Positions 23,701 to 35,954 are shown, numbered from the stretch's first letter. The stretch is DNA of 64,000 nucleotides from Cocos nucifera (GCA_006176705.1 QRFJ01005056.1:165827-229826), one strand, 5' to 3'. Program-made: numbers and translations. Notes: a model not told the origin generated them from the letters alone.

Positions 23701-24940
23701 AAATCATTATCCCATACAAGAAAGAAGGACCAAGCTTCAATATAATCCTTGAATTTCTAGAGCAAGAAAGAATTTTAATTGTATAGAAAATTAAGAGATT
23801 GGGCTAAGAAATTCTATGTTCTTTTGATCTATCTGAACTCAATTTAAGAATTCTTTGGAAACATAATGTTTAGGATTGAAAATTTAGACTCAAAAGTTTG
23901 AAGTGTCCATATTATATTGAATGATATAAGATTAGCTCGGACACTATGGATATTTATTAATGGGCTAAAAATTTATCTGCTTCTTGGATTTGCCTACCTA
24001 CCTTAGATTTGCGAGAGAATTTTATGGTTGCATAAAAATGAGAGTTGAAAGTCTAATTTTCAAAGTAAAAGGCATGCAGATTGAGATGAATGTTGATAAT
24101 ATTGGATGCATGCTAGGAGTACCTTAGATTGTCTCAAGGAGTGATATATTTAAACAATATGTTAATTTGAGATAATATCGAGGGCATTGAGAATATCAGT
24201 GCCAATCAGCTGAGTGTAGAAATACGACTACTATGATCAATAGGATCTTCTTTATATTAGTCGTGCATCATATTCTCTAGAAGATTCTACTTTGCATACC
24301 TACACTCATGCTATAATAGATGTCAGGATTGAGGATCTAGTAGTTTAGATAAAAGTAGCTTTACCTCTATAGATCAATCATCCATAGAGCTCAGATTAGT
24401 TATTTGGCATATTGGATGAGAAAATGCATTTATCGATAGGATTTTCATCAGAATCATTCTTTTTATTTGTGCAAAAATTCAAAAGTTTACTTCACAGGCA
24501 CAACAAATAAGATGAGATCTGATGGAGGCACAATCATCGGTCAGAAAGGAGTCAATGTAATTGATTCAAGCTATCACTTTAGCAAGAAAGTATATGCATG
24601 ACTAAGGTCAGTTATTTGGAGATACTAGACTACCCTCTCTATCTAGTCAACTTGAACTTTTTTCTTAAAGATATATGATCTACTCTTCTTAGGATGCTAG
24701 GATTTATTTTCTTAGAACTTTAGTACTCCCTAGTAATCTATTTTTCTTATTTATAGATGTCATATATTTTGATCATCTTGATGTTTGTCATTCTTGTAGA
24801 CATCCTTTTGAAAACATCCTTTATGAAATCAATGAGTATCAAACTCTTATGTTCAGCATCAATTTTGTTTCTACCTTCAATTAATTTGATCATTTGTTAT
24901 ATTTACTTATATACATATCATGGTTATTTGTTGACAACTT
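23700..24940 (+). pseudogene. Env-like / putative plant transposon protein remnant in the SIRE-like element
   Basis: One frame around 24040-24170 reads SLIFKVKGMQIEMNVDNIGCMLGVP, close to the VKGK-I--D---I--ILGVP pattern of the 'putative plant transposon protein' domain carried by the extra ORF of SIRE-type elements. Upstream (about 23770) RNWAKKFYVL fits the beginning of that domain. Downstream, SYSLEDSTLHTYTHAI (about 24270-24310) continues it with frameshifts. A 61-codon hydrophobic frame at 24757-24942 could be the decayed membrane segment of an env-like protein, but any AT-rich frame looks hydrophobic. Its place after the missing pol fits SIRE organisation. Confidence 0.5.
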
Positions 24941-27900
24941 AAAAAGAAAATTTCAAAATAACTCAATTTATGGCATTGGCTATAAAACATAGGGGGAGAA
25001 AGTAAAACTTTTGCTCTTAAAAGGCTATTTAACTGAAAATGTCTCAACATGTAAAATAAAGGGAGAGAAAAATGTTAAGCTTAAATATGTATAATTTGAA
25101 AGAAAAAGGGGGATAAACATAAAAATACTAATTTTCTAGCATTTACTATGAAATATAAGGAAAGAAAACATTATTGGAATACTAAAATCAAGTTACTTGT
25201 ACTATAAAATTATCAATGATTATCTATGCTTTACTTATCTTAGTGAACTTACTCTATTGACTCATTTTTGAAAATCTTTAGCAATTTTTAAAAGATAATT
25301 TATTGATGAACTTTGCATGAGTGAATATTATGATAAATAATTTTTGCAAAATAATTTTTATTGCTTGGTATTCTTGCTTTTGCCTTGCAAATTACCATCT
25401 CAATCTTTTGGAGTAAATGAAATTAATCCTTTAGTCTTAAAACTTGACTAACACTACTATATTCTTAAAGTAATTTGAGACAAAATTAAAAATTTCATGT
25501 CTCTTTGGACTTAATTGAGTAATAATTTTTTTTTTAGAAGATGATGATTTGAATTTCACATTATGACTTGTCTCGAAGTTGAATTCTTAAATACTTTATC
25601 CTCAAAAATACTTTGATTTGAATTTGAGAATAATAAGATGAGTTTTGAAAAGTAGACACTTAAATTTGAAAAGAAGAGATGAGTTTTTGAAATGCTTATG
25701 TCTAATTGTAATTGAGGAAATGCTTTGCATTCATGTATTTGAGAATAATGAAGTATGCCATAAATCTAATCTTGATACTCTTTGATACACAAACATTGCA
25801 AAATATTTGGTACATCCCGCTATAATTTCTAAATTTGATACAATTTGATTGATTTTAATGATATTTTTCTATGAAGTGGTCCATGTAAGAAGGATGAAAA
25901 GATCTCATGTGATCTAAATTCAAGAGCTATTTTTAAGTTGAAAAGTGCTCTTGAATATGTCTTTGTAGATTTATGAATTTAATTGATACTTTACTTGATG
26001 ATTTCTAAAAATTCTTTTGTTGATCTTTTTAATCCTTAACTAAATTTGAGAAGTATTTCTTTTTAAATCTATGGTCTTGAGAAAAAGAAAAATGCACTAT
26101 TGAAATTGTATTTTATCAACCAAGTTAATTTGGAATTCAAAATAAGGAAGAGATATTTTCTGAACTTAATCTTATTTTGATTGAAAATTCTGGTTGAGTT
26201 ATATTGAAAGATAATAAGAGAAATTACTCCTCTTAGATCTTCAAGTGATACCCTCATCGGTTAGGAGCTACAATCTTTCAAGAGAAATTATTTTACATAT
26301 TTGAATATTCATGTTGTTTGAGTACTCATTTAAAAAAAAAAATATTGTTGAACTTTAAAAAGAAGTCACTTATATTGCTTGATTTGAACATCTTTGTTTT
26401 GAGGATTTATATGACTATTGATTTGCCCATTCATATATTACTTAGTTTGATTGTACCATCTTATAATTAATTGGTATCTGAAAAATACTTTGCTTCACTT
26501 ATTTATTTTTAAAGAATAATTGATATAAAACTATCTTCTTCTCAAGTATACTTTACTCGATACCATATATTACTTCGATATATTTTTGATATGACATCTT
26601 TTGAAACAAATTTGAAAAAATGATATCCTATAAGAATGTAAATGATTGATACTTTTCAATGAAAGAAAATAATAAAGTTTATCTTATGCTTATCCCTAAT
26701 CATTGAAAAGCTTCAACACTCTGAAATTTTTGAAACTTAAGCTCTTCCATAATTGAATTTGAGAATCTATTTAATATATCCAACATTATTCAACAGGAAG
26801 AGATGTGCTTATAAATCTACATTGATCAAAAGAATAAAGATAATTCTTTCTGGATAATTTCTATTTGGATTGAATTTCAAAATATTTGATACTAAGAAGA
26901 ATTAAATTGATTATTTTTTATTTTAAATAGAATGTTCTTAAAAGATATAGGTTCAAAGTTCTTTCAATTTGTATCAAGTAGAATTTTTCAAGAATACTAT
27001 TATAATTGGTATCCTAATTCTCATAATTCGTATCAAGTAGTTTACTCTTGCCTTATACTCTATTGTTTTATCTTTTGGCAAAAGAAGAAGATTGTATTTG
27101 TCTCAAATTTAATTTTTTATGGTTGATATGATATCATTTGAGATAAATTTGAAGAATTTTATATCTTTTCTGAACTTAATTGAGTAGTATTTCTTAAGTA
27201 AAGAAAGATCTAAATTTAAATTAAATAAATAAATAAATAAATAAAAATATTCTCTATGAATTGGTTTACATGATCTATTGATATCAATTCAAAATAATCT
27301 ATCAAAATAATTTGATCTGAATTTAATCGATTCATCTTTCTTGATCAAAAGCTTTAACAATTGGTATCAAATAGACCATTATTGCTTTATACTCTGTTAC
27401 TTTATCTTTGGCAAAAGAAAAGAATGCATTGTCTCAAATCTATTTTGTATGAATATATGATTGACATTATTCCTTAAGATAAATTATAAGATTGATATCT
27501 TTATGCTTCAAATTGATTGATACCTCTCAAGATAAGAAAGAAATGATTTTCATAGATTTTCTTTATATCAAGAAAAATATCTAAGACATTTACTGTTTAA
27601 GCTATTTTTTTAATAGGTATCAAAATTGGTAAAGAGATATTTATTTTTATAATTGATATCAAACAATCTTCTTCTCAAATATATGTTGTATTGATAACAT
27701 ATTTTACTCTAATTTTGTTCAAATACTACATATTAGGATCATATATTTACTCTGATACATTCATAATATCATTTCTGAATTTTGGGGGCATTGTGAGAAA
27801 GTGATGAATCTAAAATTTATGAAAAGAAAGTGATGAATGTTGAAATATATCTTATATTTGATCTTAATGATCAATTTTTTTTTTTTTTGGAAAGCTATAT

Positions 27901-28456
27901 TGGTCTTCAATTCTTAAATCTTAATTAAAAGAATGAAGAAAGGGGAGTAGTTATCCAAAAGAGGAGATGGTATCACAAACTAAAAAATCTGGATTTAAAC
28001 ATTAAATGTGTATATATTTGAATTTAAATTGATTTTGATGATTCATTTTAAATCTTTTCCATGGACTTTTTGATACTGTCAAAAAGGGGGAGAGATGTTA
28101 CATTGAGTATATGCTTATTGAGTTTGTATTTGAATTAATTACATGCTCATATGCTTCATTTAAGTTAAAGTATGTACAAGAAGAATATGTTTAAGGAGTA
28201 AGATGCTTATTTGCTTGCTTAAAATATTTATACAAAATAAGTTGAAGTATGTACGAGAAGAATATGTTTAAGGTGAAAGATGCTTATTTGCTTGCTTGAA
28301 ATGATTATACAAAATAAGTACGTTCTTGAAATCTTATTGAAGCTTTCATGAAGGATGTTCTTGAAAGAGCTTACTTATTCACTTTATGATTTTTATTCAT
28401 ATTATACTTTGTTATGCATATACTCAAAGTTTTGTGATCATGAAAAAGGAAAAGAT
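24941..28456. other. SIRE 3' interior, AT-rich and non-coding
   Basis: No frame over 65 codons and no motif in six frames. Phrases such as TTGGTATCAAATAGA, ATTTGAGATAAATTTGAAG and TTGATAC recur from about 25700 to 27750, giving the look of a decayed long tandem array. GGGGGAGAGATG at about 28086 and the purine tract at 28443-28456 match the 3' ends of other SIRE elements. Confidence 0.55.
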
Positions 28457-30174
28457 TGTTAACCCTATGATTGATTTTGATAATTACAAAATATTAAGTG
28501 ATTATAGTACTAATCATATGTTCAGAAGTGAATGTAGGATTTTCTAGATGTTCAAAATAAAGAAATTATTCATAAAAGAATTCTTTTAAAAGGATGATGA
28601 TAAATGATCAAATAGAGCTTAAATTATAAGTTTTTGGAAGCCTTAATAGTGGAAAAGACCATAAAAATCAAGATAGAAGAAGTCTTCAAAAGTTCAAGAC
28701 CAAAAGCCACTCAAATAGAAAGACATGCAAAAATTTTTCAGCTTAAGAAGCCCACGAGTCGACTCATGGTTTGACTCATTATTCAGCTCGAGCTGATACA
28801 CAGATTGGCATGCAGAAGTTTCAGAAGGAACAGTCTCAAGTAGAGGCTCGAGTCAACTTGAGGTTCTTGAGTTGAAGTCTTAGTGAAAAATTAGAGAATG
28901 ATGATTTTGGGGCAAGGTCTCAAGCAGAGGCTCGAGTCGACTCGAGATTCTCGAGTTGGGAAGTCTTAGGAGAAATATAGAAGATGACAATTTTGAAGCA
29001 AAGTTGGACATAGTCTCGAGCGGAGGCTCGAGCCAACTCGAGGTCTACGAGCTAAGGATCGAGCAAAGTAAAAAATCTCAAGCAAAAGAACAAGCAGAGT
29101 AAAAGATCTCGAGCTGAGGCTCGAGTCGACTCGAGGTTCGACTCGAGCTCCAATGGCTAGTTCTTCAAAATTTTTTGAAGTATGCAGAATTATTCCTAAT
29201 GGCTAGTTTTTCACTTCAACGGCTAGATCAGCCATTCCAATGGCCAAAACTCCTTCTTCAGCCATCTTCAAGACTATAAAAGGCTAGAGAAATATTTAGG
29301 AAAGAAGATTAAGGAATTTTAAAGAAAAAATATTTTAGATTTGAGTGAAATTCATTGCACATCAAAAGAAGAGAGAAAAGAGATGAACCAAGTACTGATT
29401 TCAAAGGACTTTCAAGGGCAATCTTCACCAACATCTCTAGCATCCTCTCAAGCTTCAAAGAAGAGTGTTCAAGCTTCAAAAGAGCCAATCAATCAACCTC
29501 TTTTTCATGCTTCAAAAGAGTTTATTTTTGATTTTTGGTTTTATGCTGAAATTACTTTTCTTTGTAGTTTAATTTGTTTACAAGTTTCTTTAGGGGAAAG
29601 AAACTTTGGGTGAAGGCTCGTCCAAGCCAAAAATTGGACATTGTGTAGGTTTTGGTTGGTGAGCCCAAAAAATCAACTGGGTTGATAGTGAGCTCGAAAA
29701 ACTATCGGTATAAGATTGTGGTTGATGATCCAAAAAATCAACTGAATTGATAGTGAGCCCGAAAAACTATCGGTGTAAGATTGTGGTTGGTGATTCTAGA
29801 AAACCAACTAGATTTGTTTATGATCTTAGGCTAAAACAAACATACTATAGTTAAGAGATTATAGTGCAATTTTCAAGAAGCTCTTGGAGAGTGCATGTAG
29901 GTGCGAGGTTGCACCAAACCACTATAAATTATTTTATGTTTATATTGTACCTTTTTCTCTTATCTTGCATCCTTTCAATTTTTGCTTAGCTTGATTAAAT
30001 TCTTACATAGCCCTAATTATATTGTGAATTCGTTGTTGCCTGCATTATATACATCTTAAATACACAACTTAGCTTAAATAGAAGCACATACTTCCTTAAA
30101 GTTCAATTTGGCTTAAATTCTTTTAAACAACCCAATTCACCCCCTATCTTAGGTTGCTACATTTTTGGGCAACA
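28457..30174 (+). repeat. Right LTR of the SIRE-like element
   Basis: It runs from TGTTAACCC to GGGCAACA and matches the left LTR throughout, including the palindrome-bearing units (about 28755-29140) and the 65-bp repeats (about 29650-29820). A 90-codon frame at 29341 is part of the LTR and is not a gene. Confidence 0.88.
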
Positions 30175-30660
30175 ATAATATTATTACTTTATAATTAAAT
30201 AATATATGATAATATAATAACAACATATTATAATTATATTATAATAATAATAGAATAGTATAAAATAATATAGTATGATATCATATTATAATAATAGATA
30301 TTATTAATATATAATATATAATATATACATTTATATTATAAATATAATAATAATATTATTATAATAATATAATAATATGTTAAAAATATAATATTATGTT
30401 ATATTATAATATTATTATAAAATAATATTATATTATATATTATTATTTTAATATTATAATTTTAATAATATATTATAATAATATAGTATAATTTATATTA
30501 TAAATATAATATTATATTATATTATATTATAACATAATATTATAATATATTATTATATATTATAATATATATTAAAAATATAAATATATTAGAATATAAT
30601 ATATTATTTATAATATATATTATAATATATAAAATATTATATATTTTATTTATATTATAT
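30175..30660. repeat. AT-only core of the MITE, right part
   Basis: TATAATATTAT-type sequence, continuing that at 19190-19544 once the SIRE-like element is removed. Confidence 0.85.
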
Positions 30661-30902
30661 GTATGTGATGTGAATTTTAATAAATTTGATTTGAAAATAT
30701 TTTAAAATTTTGATATTATATTATCAGTAATCTAATTATCATACCAAATATATTAATTAAGATTTTTAGTAATTTTATGCAATATTATCTATGTGTACCA
30801 AATATAGGAATCAACATTACTGGCAATCTATCTAGATTGTGGATAATCCAGATTATCAAGTAATCTAGATTACTACTATCTAGTAATGTACCAAATACAA
30901 CC

Positions 30903-31131
30903 TTATAGTTATTTATTTATGATTTTAAGATATATATTTGATTTTTAATTTTAGATTTAGATGCTCTGAACCAATCTTGATTTAATTATTTAAGGAATCA
31001 TGAAATTGAATATTTATTTATATTTTAATTATATTAGATTTTTGTTGATTATGATCGATAGGCTTCGTATTATCATGGGCTATATCCTTCGATAGCATGG
31101 CCATAATATGTCCCAAATTTAGTGTCTGACA
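30903..31131 (+). repeat. Second chromovirus LTR, right part
   Basis: It resumes with TTATAGTTATTTATTT and parallels 14497-14724, including GATCGATAGG, GTATTATCATGGGC and GATAGCATGGCCAT. It ends in GTGTCTGACA, close to the GAGGCATAACA end of the first LTR. Confidence 0.85.
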
Positions 31132-31208
31132 TATATGTGTGTGTGTATATATATACATATATACATGTGTAAATATCTATATGTATATATACATACATAC
31201 ATACATAC

Positions 31209-31306
<98 letters not shown>

Positions 31307-31343
31307 CTACGTATGTATGTATGTGTGTGTATATATGTATGTA

Positions 31344-31374
<31 letters not shown>

Positions 31375-31398
31375 GTGTGTGTGTATCTATATATATAT
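31132..31398. repeat. Compound microsatellite (TG, TA, TACA, ATGT)
   Basis: Stretches of (TG)n, (TA)n including a run of over 30 bases at about 31219-31262, (TACA)n at 31190-31210 and 31262-31285, and (ATGT)n at 31311-31372. It starts exactly at the chromovirus LTR end. The Tyr/Ile-rich frames on both strands are artefacts of the repeat. Confidence 0.95.
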
Positions 31399-31511
31399 TG
31401 TTGCCCAGAGATAGTAATCCAAGAGGAAGGATGAATTAGATTCTTATAAAATTTTAATTAAATTTATTTTTTTAAATAATAGTGTTCCTCAATTTAATTA
31501 AATGATTGTAA
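31399..31511 (-). repeat. SIRE-type LTR end, reverse strand
   Basis: On the minus strand it ends in GGGCAACA, preceded by a decayed version of the CAATTCA-CCC-CTTGGGTTGCTA end of the SIRE LTRs at 21259 and 30174. It continues at 48994 after removal of a copia element; TGTAA (31507-31511) is that element's target duplication. Confidence 0.7.
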
Positions 31512-33055
31512 TGTAAGAACCAGATCTAAGATTTTAGGGCAAAATCTTGAAACTTTTTCAAGATCTGATAGCAAAAGACTGAAATAAATCAAAATTTATT
31601 CTTAAAATAAAAGAATTCTCTAGATCTAATATCTTATTATATGATTATAGCATGAGATTAAATCAAAAATCAGAAACATATGATAGAGGAAAAGGTGTTG
31701 ATCACATCAACGTAGATCTACATTAGATCTATCACATATATGTAAAATAAGATTAGATCCATATTACCTATGCAAGTTAGACATTCTAACTTGCTAATCC
31801 AGGCTAAAGGATGAAGCGCCAAGCCACACATGCATCCGGCCTTAAACTGATGTCCACACGAGCCCACAAATCCTGATCAAAAGTTCGATACAGAAAATCA
31901 GCACAATATGCTAGTACTATGCTTCCTTCTTCTAGATTTAGACTCTCCAAAAATCAAAATGAAGAAAAGAGAATTCAGATCTAAGACACTCCCAAAAATC
32001 TCAAAAGTGGAGGAAAAAGGATGAATGGAAGAAACTCTAGAAGAAGACTCTCTTCTTCTTCTTTCTTCTCTCACCTAGACACCTGTATTGGTGTCTATGA
32101 AAAAACCCAGCGCTCAAGAACCTTTTCCTTATGACTTTCACATGCACAAAACCTTTCTCTATGGTCTGCAATATATCTAAAAATGAGATCAAAATGAGCC
32201 ATATATATAGAGATATGGAAGAGTTTTGTCTTGGTCAAATTTCTAGACAAGGTAGGATCATATTTGGCAAGCTGTTGGGGCACCCAATACTTGGGCGCCT
32301 CCTCCTCTTCCCATGCCATGGACCACCTGGTGGGCACACAAAAACTTCTTTTATCTATCATAGAAAATCAGAAAAAAAATTAGATGGGGGGCAGCACAAA
32401 GGAAGGAGTTTTAGTTTATTGGAAATTTATCATATAGAGTCCAAACAAACCACAACAACTTACCTTCTATAGACTTGGTCCATAACTTATTCCAAACAAG
32501 AAAGACAGAAGGAGAGTGGGCATGCGTGAACCATCAGGGAGAGAGAATTCTATGCCAAAATAGAGAAAGTGTGGGACATGGGGGGCGTGGGGCAAATGTG
32601 CTGTAAGGATGGAATCCTAGTCCTACTAGGATTCCATATATGACTTGGTCAAAAATTGAATTTTCAAATCAAATTAAACTAGAAGTAAACCAACCCAATT
32701 AAATCAGATCCTAATCTAATTAAAAATCTAATTAAATTTGATTAAAATATATTAAAATTTGAATTAATTTTTTAATCAAATTAGAAATTGGGTTGATCCA
32801 AGTCCTAGTTGAACTAGGACTAGTTCTTTCTTGCACTCCACTTTTCCAATAAACTAATTGAACTTAATTCAATCAAGCCCAAACTAAATTTAATTAAATT
32901 ATATTTAATTAAACTTAATCTTGACCCTTTGGCTTAATCAAATTAAGCTAATTAGCAATCAAATTACTAATCGATCCTCCCATAATATTTGCACTAAGTT
33001 AAACATCAATCATATTGATCATTTAATCTTAGAATGATTCTCAATCGTTGATTAA
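31512..33055 (-). repeat. 3' LTR of the copia element, distal part
   Basis: It matches 46493-48055. It contains a short hairpin (TCTTGAAACTTTTTCAAGA, at about 31549) kept in all three LTRs of the family. Its last five bases (ATTAA) are the target duplication of the Athila-like element. Confidence 0.85.
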
Positions 33056-34684
33056 TGATAGGGACACGATGTTGTCGTTAAGACACCATATTTATCAGTT
33101 TAATCCGACTTCTTAAAATCATTAAAAATGCATAGATAGTAGTGAGTCGGGTCGAATCCACAGGGAAGGTAGTGTTTTTAGATTTGAAATCTTTGATTTT
33201 TGAAAAGAAAAGAAGAAAAGAATTTGAGTTTTTGGAATTAGAAGTGAAGTTGAAAAATTAAAAGTAAAAATTAAAAGATGCAAAAATTTAAATTTGGTAC
33301 TAAGATCTATTAGTTAGATCTTAGCATCTACTTACAATAAAATAAAAAGTAATAATTAAAGTATAAAAATTAAATTATAATAAAAAGCAAGAAATTAAAA
33401 TGCAAAAATAAAATTTTTATTAATTAAAATTTTAGAATTTAAATACATAAAATTTAAAAAGAAAAGATAAAATAAAATAAAATAGCCTGATCTCTGATCT
33501 TGGATCGGCATTGGCAGAAAGATGGTGTAGAAGCTCGGCTCTTCTTCTCGGCACCCGTTGCTTCGAAGCAGCCTTTAACCCATAGCCTGGCTTCGCCCTG
33601 TACCAAAGCTTCACCTTGATCGGAGATATTGAATTTCTGATGGCCTGGGGTCCTTTTTATAGAGCTAGGAGGGCTGGATATTTTTTCTAAAGGCAATATG
33701 GGACTAATAGCCTTTGTAATCATCAAAAATACAAAGAAATTTGGATAAAATTTGAATCAAAATAGCTCTGATATGACTCTGATAAATCTGATAAAATCCA
33801 GCCATTCAATAGGAATCCAACGGTCCAAAAATCATCAAAATCGGATGCAGATAAGCTCAGATCGGGTCGGATTAAATTCTGGCCGTTGGATCGCGCTTGA
33901 TCGAGGAAATCTGGCCGCAAATCATGCGCTTCGGGAGTCTTGATCACCGCCGGCAGCATTCTGGACCGTCGGATCATCGCCTGGATCGAGCGCTGCCATC
34001 CGATGGTGATCCGCGTGATGTTTGTATCTGAATAAAATTTGGAAGCAACCACAGCCGTCCGATCCTGACCGCAAACAACCACATCCGTCCGATCGCGCAA
34101 TAACTGTTCCCATGGACCGCGTGGACCGGCCGCACCGCACACCGCAACCAATCAGCGCCGCTGTTGTCGGACGAAAAGACTAAATTACCCTTGTGAGCCG
34201 CGATAAATTTCTGTAGACCCTTAAGGGGTCTAGGTCCACCACGTGGCAATCTCTGATTCGCCGGAATTTGCTGAGCTGGCGGTCCACGCCTGGATCGTGG
34301 ACCGGCTGATGGCTTCAACGGCTGAGTCGGCTTTGATGGCTTGGCTTGGCTTGGTGGCTCGGCTTGCGGAGCCGGCTGAGCCGTTTTCTTTTTTATTTAA
34401 TTTTTATTTATTTTATATTTTTAAAAATTCATATCTTTTCCATTTTAGCTCCGTTTTACTTGAAATTTATTTCGTTGTGATCAAAAAAATGAGCTCTTTC
34501 TATTGATAATAAAATTTTATTTTTTAATTTTTATTATTTTTTATTATTTTTTAATTAATTTTTTAATTAATAAAAATATGAATTTTTTCAAAAATTATAT
34601 ATAAATTGATTATTAATTCTTAAAAATTAATATAAATTAATTAATAAATTAATACTTTTATTGGTGAATTTATGATGCTTATCA
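33056..34684 (-). repeat. 3' LTR of the Athila-like element
   Basis: It is nearly identical to 38637-40263. A GC-rich block (33880-34380) stands out from the AT-rich surroundings and ends in GGCTTGGCTTGGTGGCTC-type simple sequence. A minus-strand TATA box (TATAAAAAGG) is at 33652-33661. The 142-codon minus frame at 33723-34151 recurs in the other LTR but looks like chance. Confidence 0.92.
33652..33661 (-). promoter_or_regulatory. TATA box of the Athila-like LTR
   Basis: TATAAAAAGG on the minus strand, identical at 39228-39237 in the other LTR. It would place transcription start some 30 bases to its left. Confidence 0.6.
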
Positions 34685-34993
34685 CACCCCCCAACTTAAG
34701 CTTTGCTCGTCCTCGAGTAAAGAAAGAATTTAGTTTTAAATACCTTTTAACTTTAGAGTTTCGAATTTTACCTAAGCAATTTTCAAAATGGCCATTGATA
34801 TTCAGTAGAGCTTAAATGAGATATATCATTGGGGTATTAATACTTATCAATAGAAAAATTAAGTAAAGAACATTAAATTTTTCAGAACTTTTTCTAAATT
34901 ATTCCACTTTTATCTCTGATTTGTCTAAACTTTCATATAGGCAGGTGTATTGCTACTTCCATCCTTCATTTATTAATTTTTATTTTCACATTG

Positions 34994-35065
34994 CCCACTT
35001 TTTGATGCGAATATCATTGCTTACTTAGGCAACGGGACCCGGTTACTCGGTGGGAAACCAATGTT

Positions 35066-35099
<34 letters not shown>

Positions 35100-35349
35100 G
35101 TTGTACCACTATTGAGTGTCTTAACTCCTTAAGCTTTCTATTTGATCCATGTAGCGAGTCTTGGGCCAATGACTCCCAAACCAGTTGGCTTTAGGGCACT
35201 AGGTATAGAATACCCCTCGGGCTTACTAGCTCGAATCAAATAGGCTACGAGTTAAGACTAGCTTTACAACGAGCTTCTTTGCCCTTCCCACCTTTTGACG
35301 CGAAACTCAATGCTTGCTTAGGCAAAGAGGCCCGGTTACTCAGTGAGAA
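34994..35349 (-). repeat. Two diverged direct repeats flanking a T29 run
   Basis: The units at 34994-35057 and 35287-35349 share TTTTGA-GCGAA, TTGCTTA-TTAGGCAA and GGCCCGGTTACTC-GTG. Each starts with CCCAC and ends near GTGGG or GTGAG, so it can close into a stem. Between them lies an uninterrupted run of 29 T (35068-35096). They sit near the 3' LTR of the Athila-like element. Confidence 0.7.
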
Positions 35350-35954
35350 GTACTTGGAAACTATTTTATTAAAATAAATTTTTATATGAAGAAACGTATA
35401 GTTACCCTACACAAGCCTATAAAAAGTAGACTTTTCTTTGATGCTAGTAGAAATAATTAGAAATGCTCCAAGAAAAAATTTTTTATGTTCTAGGACTTAA
35501 CTCTTTATTGAATTTTCTTAATACTTGATTCCTCAATATCTCACAGATTCTCTGAATCTGTGCATCAATTTTCTTTTAAAAATGCTTAGTTTAATTCGAT
35601 TCTTAAGCATAATCAGGTATCTAAATACTAAATACTAACTTTTTCGAGGACTTAAAATTTTAAAATTTTTATTTTTCTCTCCCCCCAACTTAATCGACAT
35701 TGTCCTCAATGGAGAAGAAAAAATAAAGGATGTAATAAAGAACATGGAAGAATACACCTAACTCAGTATATTTATTTATTTATTTTTTATTTTTTATTTG
35801 GTCCAGCACATGCCTTTACAAATTTGAGCTCTCCCTCCAACTTATTCAAATTATCCTAAAAAGAAAATAAGATAAATTAGATAAAAACTAAATATTGGGT
35901 TGCCTCCCAACAAGCGCTAAGTTTACCGTCTTCAGCCAGACACAATGTAGCTCA

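Larger units (their letters stand above)
19545..30174 (+). mobile_element. SIRE-like copia element lacking pol
   Basis: Two LTRs of about 1.7 kb (19545-21259 and 28457-30174) flank a 7.2-kb interior. A primer-binding site of the initiator-methionine type follows the left LTR, and a purine tract (AAAAAGGAAAAGAT) precedes the right. Gag is SIRE-like and an env-like or 'plant transposon protein' remnant lies further on. I find no integrase, RT or RNase H motif in either strand between them. The element is therefore a non-autonomous derivative or carries a very large pol loss. The target duplication cannot be resolved because the flanks are AT-only. Confidence 0.8.
18975..30902. mobile_element. 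Tourist-like (PIF/Harbinger-type) MITE, split by a SIRE-like element
   Basis: The ends GGTTATATTTGGTA and TACCAAATACAACC are imperfect terminal inverted repeats. A 3-bp TTA duplication lies on both sides (18972-18974, 30903-30905). The empty site is visible in the first chromovirus LTR at about 14490. TTA duplications and GG-T-T-TTTGGT ends are typical of Tourist/Harbinger elements. Once the inner element is removed about 1.3 kb is left, with subterminal repeats around GGTAATCCA/TGGATTACC and a long AT-only core. No transposase is seen, so it is non-autonomous. Confidence 0.7.

Noticed and set aside
24757..24942. Small membrane protein gene
   Set aside because: A 61-codon hydrophobic frame in AT-rich DNA is expected by chance. 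I kept it only as a possible part of the env-like remnant.
31073..31414. Tyr/Ile/Val-rich open frames on both strands
   Set aside because: They are translations of TA/TACA/ATGT microsatellite and have no protein-like composition.
32095..32472. Overlapping 88- and 113-codon frames in a copia LTR
   Set aside because: The other LTR copies (47100-47500 and 54180-54560) have stops in these frames.
33723..34151. 142-codon minus frame, repeated at 39301-39729
   Set aside because: Both copies lie in nearly identical LTRs, so conservation says nothing. The frame overlaps the GC-rich block, where stops are rare by chance, and no domain is visible.
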